Shown: piece by piece, positions 1 to 8,374 of the stretch
How the letters are laid out: every line of letters begins with the position of its first letter
How positions within the stretch are numbered: the first letter of the stretch is position 1
DNA from: Streptomyces sp. S465
Lineage (GTDB): Bacteria > Actinomycetota > Actinomycetes > Streptomycetales > Streptomycetaceae
Direction of reading: 5' to 3'
DNA length: 64,000 nucleotides
Assembly: GCF_026898115.1 (NCBI RefSeq)
Contig: NZ_CP114036.1
Location: 3,720,001 to 3,784,000 of the forward strand
Notes under the pieces: model-generated
The model's database searches: none
Seen by the model: the letters and a program-made list of their open reading frames with translations, nothing else
What the model was told of the DNA's origin: nothing
Position numbers and translations under genes: made by a program

Positions 1-170
1 ACCACGCCCGCGAGGGCGTACATGAGGACGATGCTCGGGCCCGCCTTGGCGATATTCGCCCCGGCACCCATGAACAGGCCGACGCCGATGGCGCCGCCGA
101 TGGCGATCATCTGGACCTGGCGACTGCCCAGGCCGCGCTCATAGCCCTCTTCAGGAGCCGCTGAGGTCAT
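1..170 (-). CDS. Amino-acid permease (APC family), N-terminal fragment
   Basis: Only the first 56 or so codons are inside the window; the gene runs off the left edge. The translation starts MTSAAPEEGYERGL and continues into the GGAIGVGLF segment that marks the first transmembrane helix of APC-superfamily amino-acid permeases (the GABA/lysine/aromatic/D-Ala type). By family it would be an integral membrane proton-coupled amino-acid importer. The start ATG is preceded by a weak GAAAGG site. Substrate cannot be read from this fragment. It faces away from no other gene and leads a 209-bp gap with no visible feature. Confidence 0.75.
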   Translation of the reverse strand, partial: MTSAAPEEGYERGLGSRQVQMIAIGGAIGVGLFMGAGANIAKAGPSIVLMYALAGV

Positions 171-379
171 ATTTGCTGCGCCTTTCTCCCTGTGGCGGCT
201 GGCGATCGTGAAGATTTATCACGTCCACACAACTGATCCAGCCGACGCGGAGTGGCGCACACCACAGGAATAAGCGGACATACGTTATACGGCGCAACAA
301 AGACAACAACCGCGGTGATGCGATCGTTATCCGGAGTTGAGCATCCTCTAAACGAACACTCAGTAATCGAGGCCGGTGA

Positions 380-991
380 CTATTCCGGCATGAGCGTTTC
401 GACCAGGGTCTCCTGCAGCCCGCCGAGCCAGAAATACGCCATCACCATCGGCTTGCGCGGGTCGGAGTCCGGCAGCCGCAGCAGCGCGCCCCCGTCGTCC
501 TCGTCGGTGACCTCCAGCCGGGTCCCGATGGCCAGCCGCAGATCGTTGAGGGCGCCCAGCCACTGCCGGGACTTGTTCGGCACCAGCTCCAGTACGGCCG
601 GGGCCGGGGCGGGCGATCCGGTGGTCAGCGCGTCCAGGTCGCGCACCATCGCCAGGGCGTCGTCGCGCTTGCGCGCCCGCAGGTCGTTCTCGGTGAAGCG
701 GCGGAACTCCGCGGACGCCTCCCGCGCCTCCCGCTCCTCACGCGGCCCGAGCTCCTGGTCCGGGGGACGGTAGGCGTCCGGGAACAGCCGGGCCAGCGCC
801 GGGTCGGCCGGCGGTTCGCTGGGGCCCTCGGCGAACAGCTCGGCCAGCGGGTCACCGCCCTCGGCGGGCTGGTCGCCCGGCCCGATCAGCTCGGCGAGCT
901 GCATGGCCAGGCTGCGCAGGATGGAGACCTCGACCTCGTCCAGGGCGATGGCGGCGCCGCCGTCGGGCAGCGGCTCGAAGCGTCCCGACAT
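380..991 (-). CDS. DUF2017 family protein
   Basis: About 203 residues, beginning MSGRFEPLPDGG. It matches the DUF2017 family, which in actinobacteria is regularly encoded directly after clpS. The function of the family is unknown. The start ATG shares one base with the clpS stop codon (TGATG), and an AGGAG lies just upstream inside clpS, so the two are translationally coupled. The sequence is soluble, acidic and helix-rich, with no signal peptide or membrane segment. A link to ClpS-ClpP proteolysis is inferred only from the conserved neighbourhood. Confidence 0.85.
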   Translation of the reverse strand: MSGRFEPLPDGGAAIALDEVEVSILRSLAMQLAELIGPGDQPAEGGDPLAELFAEGPSEPPADPALARLFPDAYRPPDQELGPREEREAREASAEFRRFTENDLRARKRDDALAMVRDLDALTTGSPAPAPAVLELVPNKSRQWLGALNDLRLAIGTRLEVTDEDDGGALLRLPDSDPRKPMVMAYFWLGGLQETLVETLMPE

Positions 992-1302
992 CAGCGCTCC
1001 TGCTGGAGGGTCGCCCACAGGCCGTAGCCGTGCATCGCCTGCACATCGCGCTCCATCTCCTCGCGGGTGCCACTGGAGACGATCGCGCGGCCCTTGTGAT
1101 GAACGTCGAGCATCAAGCGGTGCGCCTTGTCCTTGGGATAGCCGAAGTAGCTCTGGAACACGTAGGTGACATAGCTCATGAGATTGACGGGGTCGTTGTG
1201 CACCACCGTCACCCAGGGAACGTCGGGCTCCGGCACCGACATCGGTGCCTCACGGGCTTCGGGACGTTCGATCTCCACGGGTGTGACACTCACACCTCCC
1301 AT
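991..1302 (-). CDS. clpS: ATP-dependent Clp protease adaptor ClpS
   Basis: A 103-residue ClpS. The hallmark segment VVHNDPVNLMSYV and the motif KDKAHRLMLDVHHKGRA form the N-end-rule substrate pocket and the ClpA/C-binding face of the family. ClpS delivers proteins with bulky hydrophobic N-termini to the ClpCP protease in the cytoplasm. I chose the ATG at 1302, which gives the short variable N-terminus usual for actinobacterial ClpS; a GTG four codons later is also possible. It is divergent from pncB with an 83-bp gap and is followed without a gap by the DUF2017 gene. Confidence 0.93.
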   Translation of the reverse strand: MGGVSVTPVEIERPEAREAPMSVPEPDVPWVTVVHNDPVNLMSYVTYVFQSYFGYPKDKAHRLMLDVHHKGRAIVSSGTREEMERDVQAMHGYGLWATLQQER

Positions 1303-1385
1303 GCTGCCACCCGGCACTGGTCGGCGCATAAACCGGCACCCAGATCTCGTCAGTCTGACGAGTAAGGGAGGTAGCATCGTCCACC

Positions 1386-2720
1386 ATGGACACTGCGGAC
1401 TTGGGACTGCCGGTGGACGTGCCGTCGACCGCGCTCTTCACCGACCGGTACGAACTCACCATGCTTCAGGCCGCGCTGCGGGCGGGCACCGCCGACCGCC
1501 GCTCGGTCTTCGAGGTCTTCACCAGGCGCCTCCCCGAAGGCCGCCGCTACGGCGTCGTAGCGGGCACCGGGCGGGTGCTGGACGCCGTCGAGAACTTCCG
1601 CTTCGACGGCGGCGTCCTGGACTTCCTCGCACAGCAGCGGATCGTGGACGAGGCGACGCTGTCCTGGCTCGCCGACTACCGCTTCCGCGGCGACATCTGG
1701 GGCTACCCCGAGGGCGAGGTCTACTTCCCCGGCTCGCCGATCATGCGGGTGGAGGGCACCTTCGCCGAGGCGGTGCTGCTGGAGACGGTGATCCTGTCCA
1801 TCCTCAACCACGACTCGGCGGTGGCCGCCGCCGCGTCCCGGATGTCCACCGCCGCCGGCGGCCGGCCGCTGATCGAGATGGGCGCCCGCCGCACCCATGA
1901 GCTGGCCGCCGTCGCCGCCGCCCGCGCCGCCTATGTCGGCGGCTTCGCCACCACCTCCGACCTCGCGGCCGGATTCCGCTACAACATCCCCACCGTGGGC
2001 ACCAGCGCCCACGCCTTCACCCTGCTGCACGACAGCGAGCGGGACGCCTTCACCGCCCAGGTCGAGTCGCACGGCAGCGACACCACCCTGCTGGTGGACA
2101 CCTACGACGTCGCCGAGGCGGTGCGCACCGCCGTGGAGGTGGCCGGCAAGGACCTGGGCGCCGTACGGATCGACTCGGGGGACCTGCTGCTGCTCGCCCA
2201 CCGGGTGCGCCAGCAGCTCGACGAGCTGGGCGCCAAGAACACCAGGATCGTGGTGACGAGCGATCTGGACGAGTACGCGATCGCCTCGCTGGCGGCGGCC
2301 CCCGTGGACGCGTACGGGGTCGGCACCCAGCTGGTCACCGGCAGCGGCCACCCCACCTGCTCGATGGTCTACAAGCTGGTGGCGCGGGCCGGTTCGGACG
2401 CGTCGGACGCGCCGCTGCTGCCGGTGGCCAAGAAGTCCATGGGCGCGAAGTCCTCGGTGGGCGGCCGCAAATGGGCGGCGCGCCGGGTGGACGAGCACGG
2501 TGTGGCCGAGGCCGAGGTGATCGGCACCGGTGCGGTCCCCGAGGAGCTGGCCGGCCATCAGCTGCTGGTGCGGCTGGTGCGCGGCGGCGAGATCGTGGCC
2601 CGGGAGCCGCTGGACGCGGCGCGGGACCGGCACATGGCGGCGCGCGCCGGGCTGCCGCTGTCGGCGACCCAGCTCTCGCGCGGGGAGCCGGTCATCCCCA
2701 CCGAGTACCTGTCGGCCTGA
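1386..2720 (+). CDS. pncB: Nicotinate phosphoribosyltransferase
   Basis: A 444-residue PncB. It condenses nicotinate with phosphoribosyl pyrophosphate to nicotinate mononucleotide, the entry step of the Preiss-Handler NAD salvage route, in the cytoplasm. Visible family features are the N-terminal LFTDRYELTMLQA, the EVFTRRLPEGR loop, the IEMGARRTHE segment holding the phosphorylatable His, and the IDSGDL phosphate-binding motif near the middle. The start follows the divergent clpS promoter gap. The nicotinamidase gene lies 129 bp downstream on the same strand, so salvage of nicotinamide via nicotinate is encoded as a pair. Confidence 0.95.
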   Translation: MDTADLGLPVDVPSTALFTDRYELTMLQAALRAGTADRRSVFEVFTRRLPEGRRYGVVAGTGRVLDAVENFRFDGGVLDFLAQQRIVDEATLSWLADYRFRGDIWGYPEGEVYFPGSPIMRVEGTFAEAVLLETVILSILNHDSAVAAAASRMSTAAGGRPLIEMGARRTHELAAVAAARAAYVGGFATTSDLAAGFRYNIPTVGTSAHAFTLLHDSERDAFTAQVESHGSDTTLLVDTYDVAEAVRTAVEVAGKDLGAVRIDSGDLLLLAHRVRQQLDELGAKNTRIVVTSDLDEYAIASLAAAPVDAYGVGTQLVTGSGHPTCSMVYKLVARAGSDASDAPLLPVAKKSMGAKSSVGGRKWAARRVDEHGVAEAEVIGTGAVPEELAGHQLLVRLVRGGEIVAREPLDAARDRHMAARAGLPLSATQLSRGEPVIPTEYLSA

Positions 2721-2849
2721 GACAGGCGGAGAAGACGGGGCGGGCCTGGGCGCCGGCGTGCGGCGGGCCCGAGGAGACGAGGCGTACGTGGAGGAAACGC
2801 GGCCGACGCCCACTGCCGCGAGCGGCGCGGAGTGTCTACCCTCGGTGAC

Positions 2850-3434
2850 ATGCACCGGGCTCTGATCGTCGTCGACATCCAGAACGACTTCTGCGAGGGC
2901 GGAAGCCTCGCGGTGACGGGCGGCGCGGACGTCGCCGCCGCGATCACCGATCTCATCGGGGAGGCGACGCCCGGTTACCGCCATATCGTCGCCACCCGTG
3001 ATCGCCACATCGATCCGGGCGATCACTTCTCGGACCGCCCGGACTACCGGCACAGCTGGCCGGCGCACTGTGTGGCGGGCACCGAGGGCGTCGGGTTCCA
3101 CCCGAACTTCGCGCCCGCCGTCGCCTCCGGCGCGATCGACGCGGTCTTCGACAAGGGCGCCTACGCGGCGGCGTACAGCGGCTTCGAGGGCGTCGACGAG
3201 CACGGCGTACCGCTCGCCCAGTGGCTGCGCGCGCGCGAGGTGACCGAGGTGGACGTGGTGGGCATCGCCACCGACCACTGTGTGCGGGCCACGGCGCTGG
3301 ACGCGCGCCGCGAGGGGTTCGCGGCGCACGTCCTGCTGGACCTGACCGCGGGCGTCTCCGCGGGCACGACCGAGCGCGCCCTGGAGGAGCTGCGGGCGGC
3401 CGGGGTGGAGCTCAGCGGGAAGCCGGTCGTCTGA
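2850..3434 (+). CDS. pncA: Nicotinamidase (isochorismatase-like)
   Basis: A 194-residue cysteine hydrolase of the isochorismatase superfamily that deamidates nicotinamide to nicotinate, feeding PncB just upstream. The catalytic triad is readable: Asp9 in VVDIQNDF, the Lys in FDKGAY, and the Cys in ATDHCVRAT; the metal-binding HSWP-type motif (YRHSWPAHC) is also present. The ATG at 2850 gives the canonical MHRALIVVDIQ start; an in-frame upstream start would add only six unsupported residues. A strong hairpin follows the stop codon by 4 bases. Confidence 0.95.
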   Translation: MHRALIVVDIQNDFCEGGSLAVTGGADVAAAITDLIGEATPGYRHIVATRDRHIDPGDHFSDRPDYRHSWPAHCVAGTEGVGFHPNFAPAVASGAIDAVFDKGAYAAAYSGFEGVDEHGVPLAQWLRAREVTEVDVVGIATDHCVRATALDARREGFAAHVLLDLTAGVSAGTTERALEELRAAGVELSGKPVV

Positions 3435-3438
3435 CGGC

Positions 3439-3465
3439 GTGGGAGGCGCTCTGAGCGCCTCCCAC
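3439..3465. terminator. Bidirectional hairpin terminator after pncA
   Basis: A perfect 12-bp inverted repeat (GTGGGAGGCGCT, loop CTG, then its complement) begins five bases after the pncA stop and lies just before the stop of the convergent small gene at 3484-3798. It probably ends both transcripts. No T-run follows, which is usual in Streptomyces. Confidence 0.8.
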
Positions 3466-3483
3466 CGCCTCCGGGGCCCGGAC

Positions 3484-3798
3484 CTAGGAGGCCGGGGCCG
3501 CCGGCCTGAGAAGGGCGGCGATCGGGTGCCAGAGCTCCCCTCCGCGGTCCGGCGCGGTGCGCCAGACCAGCCCGTCGGGGTGGTGCAGCACCGCCGTCAC
3601 CTCGTCGGGTGTCGGCGGCGCGATGTTGCCGCGCAGGTAGACGGCGCGGAGCCCGAGATTGCGCAGCCTGGTCAGGGCGCGCTGGCGGTTCGCGGCATGT
3701 ACCAGGACGCGGACGCCGCCCTCGCCCAGCGGGCGCGGCAGCGTCAGCGCGACCACGACGCTGCCGCCGGGCAGCTTGGTGAATCCTCCATCGGCCAT
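3484..3798 (-). CDS. Conserved hypothetical protein, 104 aa
   Basis: A 104-residue protein starting MADGGFTKLPGGSVVVALTLP. I do not recognise a named domain. Sequence like RALTRLRNLGLRAVYLRGN followed by TPDEVTAVLHHPDGLVWR suggests a compact alpha/beta fold. The codon pattern is typical of the chromosome and the frame is closed by the pncA terminator on one side and another hairpin on the other, so it is a single-gene unit. There is no signal peptide or membrane segment. Confidence 0.65.
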   Translation of the reverse strand: MADGGFTKLPGGSVVVALTLPRPLGEGGVRVLVHAANRQRALTRLRNLGLRAVYLRGNIAPPTPDEVTAVLHHPDGLVWRTAPDRGGELWHPIAALLRPAAPAS

Positions 3799-3864
3799 TG
3801 CGGGTCATGTCCCCCGTGAGACGTCGTGTCAACAAGAAGGTCGTAGGGGCATCTAAACGCGAAC

Positions 3865-3894
3865 CGGCCGCCGCCCGCTAGTGGGCGGCGGCCG
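3865..3894. terminator. Hairpin terminator of the M6 protease gene
   Basis: A perfect 12-bp inverted repeat (CGGCCGCCGCCC, 6-nt loop, complement) about 40 bp past the stop of the leftward protease gene. It is placed to end that transcript. Confidence 0.8.
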
Positions 3895-3933
3895 TTACCG
3901 CTCTGACCTGCGAAAACGCAGATTTTTGTGGAT

Positions 3934-6321
3934 CTAGGAGGCGGACGGTCCGACCTGGACGGTCATCGTCGAGCCGGCCGGGAGCTCCTTGAGGATCTTG
4001 ATCCGGGTGTTGGTGTCAGCAACCTGCACACTGCCGGTCGGGTTGCTCTCGTCCCAGTACGTCCCCTTGTGGTCATCGAAGACCGGAATGCCCGGCTTCG
4101 GCTTCACCTTGGCGGCCTTGCCGTCCTTGTGCAGCGTGAAGCCGTCCGTCGGGAGCCGGCTGAAGGGCGAGTCGTACGCCTGGATCCGGTTGCGCATCAG
4201 CGTGCCGTCCGCCCACTTCTCGGGGGTGGCGTGCGCGTCGATCGGCAGGATCTGGCCGCTGCCCGGGTGGACGCCGACGTTGTTGTCCGGCTGCGAGGTG
4301 TCCCACTGCCAGATCAACAGGCCGTTCTGGTACGGGTAGTGCTCGACCCAGTCGGGCCGGCTGGACGCCCAGCCGAAGTTGTACGGACCGGTCTTCAGGG
4401 TCGTGTCGTACGACACGTACTGGCGGTTCTCGGCGATGTAGTACTGCGGATAGTCCTTGCTGAAGGACGCGCCGATGCGGGAGAAGCCGTTCGCCGTCCA
4501 GCCGTTGTCGTCGCCCTCGGCACCGTCGCTGAACACCGGGGCGCCGTCCGCGGTCAGGGTGATGGCGTCGGCCGCGAAGCCCTTCTGCGCCACCCCGCCG
4601 TCGGTCTGGTAGCGGAAGCGCAGCTCGATCTTCTGGCCCGCGTAGTCGTCCAGCGGGAAGGAGAGCTTCTGGTAGGCGCCCGACGTGCCGGTCAGCGCGG
4701 GCTTGTCACCCGCGTCGCGCGGGATGGCCTTGCCGTCCGCCGTGCCGTCCACGGGCGTCCAGTTGGCGCCGCCGTCCGTGGAGACCTCGGTGTAGAGGTA
4801 GTCGTAGTTCTCCTCGATGTCCCACCAGCCCTGGAGGTCCAGGCTCGCCTTGGACGCGCCGGTGAGGTCCACGGACCGGGTCAGGGTGTTCTTCAGGTCG
4901 TCACCCATCCCGCTCCACCACTGCTTGGCGCCCTCGGCGGGGGTGGCCACCTCGGTGGTGACGGCCTTGGCGGGCAGCTCGACCACCAGCGCCTGCTTGT
5001 TCTTGGTGTTGTACTCGGCGACCCCGAGGGTGTGGGTGGACTTGGTAGCGGCCTTGGCCGTGTCGTAGTTCAGCCACCCCAGCTGGAGCTTGTCCCAGGC
5101 GTTCATGTCGCCCGGCAGATCGCCGATGGCGTCCTTACCGGTGCCGAGCCAGGACCCCGAGGACATCAGCGACCAGAACGCGACGGACGACTCCCCCTGG
5201 CCGGTGGTGTCGTACTCGTCCGGCAGGCCCAGGTCGTGGCCGTACTCATGGGCGAAGACGCCGAGGCCGCCGTTCTCCGGCTGCATCGTGTAGTCGCCGA
5301 CCCAGATGCCGGTGTCGCCGATCTGGGTGCCGCCCGACTTGTTCTCCGCCGGGCCGGTCTTACCCGCGTCGGTGCCGTACGCGTACCAGCGGTGCGCCCA
5401 GATGGCGTCCTCGCCCTGCACACCGCCGCCCGCGGATTCGTCCTCACCGGCGTGCACGATCTGGAAGTGGTCGATGTAGCCGTCGGGCTCGTTGAAGTTG
5501 CCGTCGCCGTCGTAGTCGTAGCGGTCCCACTGGTCGTACTGGGCCAGGTCCGCCTTGATCTGCGCGTCGGTGCGGCCGGCCGCCTTCTGGTCCTTCGCCC
5601 ACTGGTTGACGCCGTCGCGGATCAGGTCCCAGGCGTTGGCGCAGTTGGTGTCGCCGCAGTAGTTGGAACCGTAGCGGGCCTCGTTCCAGTCGACCTTGAC
5701 CCAGTCGGAGACCTCGCCGTCCACGGAGTAGCGGCCCGAGGACTGCTTCTCGTAGTACTTCTTCAGGGACTGCTTCTTCTTGTCCGTGGAGAAGTAGAGG
5801 TCCTGGAAGTGCTCGCGGTTGTAGTCCGCCTGCCAGGCGGTGCTGTTGTCGTCGGCGCGGTCCGGCTCGGAGATGGTGTTGTGCGCCGGGCCCGGGTCGC
5901 CGCCGTACTTCTTCACCGGCGGTTCGGGACCGTCCCCGTCCGGGTCGTACATGGTGGTGTCGTCCACCTTGTCGCCGAACTCGACCAGGATGGTGAAGAT
6001 CTTGTCGGTCTTCTCCCGGGCCAGCTCGACGTACTTGCCCTTGCCGAGCTTCACCACCTTGGACGCGCCGCGCGTGGTCGCCTTGGTGTCCCCGGCGATG
6101 ACCTGACGCAGCGCCTCCTGGCGCTGCGCTTCCTGCTGTTTGCTGTACGGGCCCTCGAGGTCGTGCTCGACATGCGTCTTCGCGGGCGCCGGATCATGGC
6201 GCTCAACACGCGTAGACGGTGCATCTGCCTGAGCCATGCCCGTTGAGAGTGCCGCCGCGCCGAGCGCGGCCACCACCGTGGCTATGGCGGCCGATCTGGC
6301 CGTCCTCCGTTGGCTGTTCAC
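3934..6321 (-). CDS. Secreted M6 family metalloprotease (immune inhibitor A type)
   Basis: About 795 residues. I took the GTG at 6321 as start: a GGAGG lies nine bases upstream and it puts a clean signal peptide (NSQRRTARSAAIATVV... ending at AQA) at the N-terminus. The zinc site HEYGHDLGLPDEYD, near residue 360, is the HExxH motif of M6 peptidases. The N-terminal part is the propeptide; the region after the catalytic domain has the Asp/Gly-rich beta-sandwich repeats (DGDGN..., VDLTGASKASLDLQGWWDIEENYDYLY) of InhA proteins. By family it is an extracellular endopeptidase. It stands alone between its own terminator and a 350-bp gap. Confidence 0.92.
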   Translation of the reverse strand: MNSQRRTARSAAIATVVAALGAAALSTGMAQADAPSTRVERHDPAPAKTHVEHDLEGPYSKQQEAQRQEALRQVIAGDTKATTRGASKVVKLGKGKYVELAREKTDKIFTILVEFGDKVDDTTMYDPDGDGPEPPVKKYGGDPGPAHNTISEPDRADDNSTAWQADYNREHFQDLYFSTDKKKQSLKKYYEKQSSGRYSVDGEVSDWVKVDWNEARYGSNYCGDTNCANAWDLIRDGVNQWAKDQKAAGRTDAQIKADLAQYDQWDRYDYDGDGNFNEPDGYIDHFQIVHAGEDESAGGGVQGEDAIWAHRWYAYGTDAGKTGPAENKSGGTQIGDTGIWVGDYTMQPENGGLGVFAHEYGHDLGLPDEYDTTGQGESSVAFWSLMSSGSWLGTGKDAIGDLPGDMNAWDKLQLGWLNYDTAKAATKSTHTLGVAEYNTKNKQALVVELPAKAVTTEVATPAEGAKQWWSGMGDDLKNTLTRSVDLTGASKASLDLQGWWDIEENYDYLYTEVSTDGGANWTPVDGTADGKAIPRDAGDKPALTGTSGAYQKLSFPLDDYAGQKIELRFRYQTDGGVAQKGFAADAITLTADGAPVFSDGAEGDDNGWTANGFSRIGASFSKDYPQYYIAENRQYVSYDTTLKTGPYNFGWASSRPDWVEHYPYQNGLLIWQWDTSQPDNNVGVHPGSGQILPIDAHATPEKWADGTLMRNRIQAYDSPFSRLPTDGFTLHKDGKAAKVKPKPGIPVFDDHKGTYWDESNPTGSVQVADTNTRIKILKELPAGSTMTVQVGPSAS

Positions 6322-6670
6322 TCGTTCAGTCCTCCCCTTTCCACACCGGGTGCCGGACATTTGACCGGAGTGGCAGGAGAAAAGACAGACCTTGACTTGG
6401 GCTGGCGGGACAAGTACGTTCTGCGATCCCGGTGTTCCGGTAACCGGACGTCAAGGACCGTTCCGTTCCGCACCGGTGGGACCCCGCGGTGATGCGGGCC
6501 ACGCGGTGATTCCGTGCGCCCCCCGTGCAACGGCACCGTGGGTGAGGTCACGCTTACTTCCGTTCCCCTCGGGCATGCAGCACCGTAGAGTCACATCTGA
6601 CGGTGCACATCAGCCTGACTCATGCCCCTCGCATATCCTCCGCATATCGCCCGTGAGGACGGATCCCGCC
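6322..6670. other. Intergenic region upstream of the M6 protease and a small membrane protein
   Basis: About 350 bp between divergent genes at 6321 and 6671. It should carry the promoters of both, but I see no clear paired -35/-10 set, no inverted repeat with strong symmetry and no RNA gene. Confidence 0.5.
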
Positions 6671-6952
6671 ATGCCGCGTCCGACTCCCGCACAGCTCGCC
6701 TATGGTTCGGCCACCGTCGTTCTCTCGACCTTCGCCATGCTGCTGCTGTCCCAGACCCGATCCGGGATCGGCATGGCGGTGGTCACCGTGGCCGGGCTGA
6801 CCCTGGGGCTCCTCGTCGCCGTCACCGTGCCGGTGGCCCGGACCTCCCGCCCCAGCCGCACCGTCCGCACCAACCGCCCCCTGGCGGGGTCCGGACCGGC
6901 CGACCCGGCGCGGGCCCACGCCCCCGCCCACGCCGACTCAGTGCAGGGCTGA
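6671..6952 (+). CDS. Small two-helix membrane protein
   Basis: A 93-residue protein starting MPRPTPAQLAYGS. Two hydrophobic segments are visible, roughly residues 8-27 (YGSATVVLSTFAMLLLS) and 32-55 (GMAVVTVAGLTLGLLVAVTV), followed by a basic, proline-rich cytoplasmic tail. No domain is recognised. The final 15 bp overlap the end of the convergent RDD gene. The start is supported by a GAGGAC upstream, though the spacing is long, so an alternative start cannot be ruled out. Confidence 0.6.
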   Translation: MPRPTPAQLAYGSATVVLSTFAMLLLSQTRSGIGMAVVTVAGLTLGLLVAVTVPVARTSRPSRTVRTNRPLAGSGPADPARAHAPAHADSVQG

Positions 6953-7444
6953 CACCACGACGGTCCGCGCGGCCTTGTCGTGCACACAGCGCTGGAACGG
7001 CTTGTCCCACAGCAGTGAGGCCGAGTTGACCAGCCAGAAGACCGTACCGACGAGCAGCGGGACCAGCATCCCGGGCAGGACGTAGACCGCAGCGCGCACC
7101 CAGCCCTGACCGGCCGGCACATTGCCGTCGGACAGCATCGCCACCCGGATGTTCAGCGCCTTCTTGCCGAGCGTCTGTCCGCTGCGGGCCAGCATGACGC
7201 CCTCGTAGCCGAAGTAGACCGCCATCGTGATGATGAGCGCGAGGAGCACCTTCCCCATGTCCTGCTCGCCCGGGTGGTCCATCGTGTACTGGAGCGCGCC
7301 GGTCGCCGTGAGCGCCACCGTCCAGATCACGCCGAGGACGACGGTGTCGATCAGCCGGGCGGCGAACCGCTGACCGGGGGTGGCCAGCGGCGCCATCCCG
7401 GCGGGGAACGCAGGCGGGGGCGAGGACAGCGGGTCGGGGGTCAT
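6938..7444 (-). CDS. RDD family membrane protein (first of three)
   Basis: A 168-residue RDD-domain protein. The marker arginine and aspartates are in GQRFAARLIDTVVLG; further helices are at ALIITMAVYFGYEGVMLA and VLPGMLVPLLVGTVFWLV. The short proline-rich N-terminus is cytoplasmic. The C-terminus ends RCVHDKAARTVVVSA, an HDKAA(R/K)T motif shared with the two RDD genes that follow on the same strand. RDD proteins are integral membrane proteins of mostly unknown role, some linked to ion transport. The three genes look like a tandem paralogue group. Confidence 0.85.
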   Translation of the reverse strand: MTPDPLSSPPPAFPAGMAPLATPGQRFAARLIDTVVLGVIWTVALTATGALQYTMDHPGEQDMGKVLLALIITMAVYFGYEGVMLARSGQTLGKKALNIRVAMLSDGNVPAGQGWVRAAVYVLPGMLVPLLVGTVFWLVNSASLLWDKPFQRCVHDKAARTVVVSALH

Positions 7445-7525
7445 GCCCCCGATTACATCAGCGCTCCCGGCGGGCCGGAAGCGCAGGGGCACCTCCGGGG
7501 CAGCAGGGGGCCCGGGGGACGGGCG

Positions 7526-7661
7526 CAGGGCGCGGGCCCGGGGGCCGGGAGCCAGACTCAGGGCGCGGGCCCGGGGGAACGGGCGCGCGGGCTCAAGGTG
7601 CGGGCCCGGGGAAGGGGCGCACGGGCTCAGGGCGCGGGCCCGGGGAAGGGGCGCACGGGCT
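7526..7661. repeat. Tandem 33-35 bp GC-rich repeat, four units
   Basis: Four consecutive imperfect copies (7526-7558, 7559-7593, 7594-7627, 7628-7661) starting CAGGGCGCGGGCCCGGGG. The last two differ at only two positions. The array fills the gap between two RDD genes and its last unit reaches the stop codon of the gene at 7661. It has no reading-frame constraint, so copy number may vary between strains. Confidence 0.8.
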
Positions 7662-8254
7662 CAGGGGACGGCCGCGACCACGACGGTCTTGGCCGCCTTG
7701 TCGTGCAGACACTGCCGGTACGGCCGGTCCCAGGTGCACCACAACACATTGATCAGCCAGAAGAGGAAACCGCAGCAGGGCACGATCTCGGGGAGGGCGT
7801 ACACCCCGGCGCGCACCCAGCCGGTCTGGCCGACCGGCGGCTGGCCGTGCTCCAGCACCGCGACCCGGATCCTCATCGCCTTCTTGCCGACGGTCTGGCC
7901 GTCCCGGGTCAGCATCAGCCCCTCGTACAGGAAGTAGACCAGGACGTAGACCAGCGTCACGGTGGTCGACCGGGCGCTGCCGTCGACCGGGTCGTAGCCG
8001 CCGATGAGCGCGGTCATGACGAGCCCGACCGGGATGCCGATGAGCAGCGCGTCGATGATCCGGGCGATCAGACGGCGGCCGAGGTGCGCGAGCGGGGGCA
8101 TCCCGGCGTACGGATCGGTTCCGGGGGTGTGGTCCCCGTACGAGGAGCCGTACGGGGAGCCGTTCGCGCGCGGATGCCCGGCGAACGGGTCGCTGCTGTC
8201 CCGGTCCCGGTCCCGGGGCTCGTCGGACCCGGGGGGCGGCTGGTCGGTGCTCAT
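7661..8254 (-). CDS. RDD family membrane protein (second of three)
   Basis: A 197-residue RDD protein with a 45-residue proline/Asp/Arg-rich N-terminus (MSTDQPPPGSDEPRDRDRD) and the RDD signature LGRRLIARIIDALLIG. Membrane segments follow at LVMTALIGG, LVYVLVYFLYEGLML and LPEIVPCCGFLFWLINVLW. The C-terminus CLHDKAAKTVVVAA repeats the motif of the neighbouring RDD proteins. Function is unknown beyond membrane localisation. The start ATG follows a GAGC-rich stretch without a strong ribosome site. Confidence 0.85.
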   Translation of the reverse strand: MSTDQPPPGSDEPRDRDRDSSDPFAGHPRANGSPYGSSYGDHTPGTDPYAGMPPLAHLGRRLIARIIDALLIGIPVGLVMTALIGGYDPVDGSARSTTVTLVYVLVYFLYEGLMLTRDGQTVGKKAMRIRVAVLEHGQPPVGQTGWVRAGVYALPEIVPCCGFLFWLINVLWCTWDRPYRQCLHDKAAKTVVVAAVP

Positions 8255-8322
8255 GGCCCGAGTCGACCCCGGAGCCGGGGCCGCCGCATCCGGCGGGCAC
8301 CGTTCGGGCGACCAAGATCGTC

Positions 8323-8364
8323 CATCCGCCTCAGCCGGGGTCAGCGGGACGGCTGAGGCGGATG
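8323..8364. terminator. Hairpin terminator of the long RDD gene
   Basis: A perfect 14-bp inverted repeat (CATCCGCCTCAGCC, 14-nt loop, complement) 11 bp past the stop of the leftward RDD/DUF2510 gene. Confidence 0.8.
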
Positions 8365-8374
8365 GGGCGGCGGG

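Noticed and set aside
1350..3329. 659-codon open frame opposite pncB and pncA
   Set aside because: Pure antisense frame in high-GC DNA; both plus-strand genes have clear catalytic motifs.
3928..6246. 772-codon plus-strand frame opposite the M6 protease
   Set aside because: Arg/Val/Leu-rich translation with no domain; the minus strand has the HEYGH zinc site and a signal peptide.
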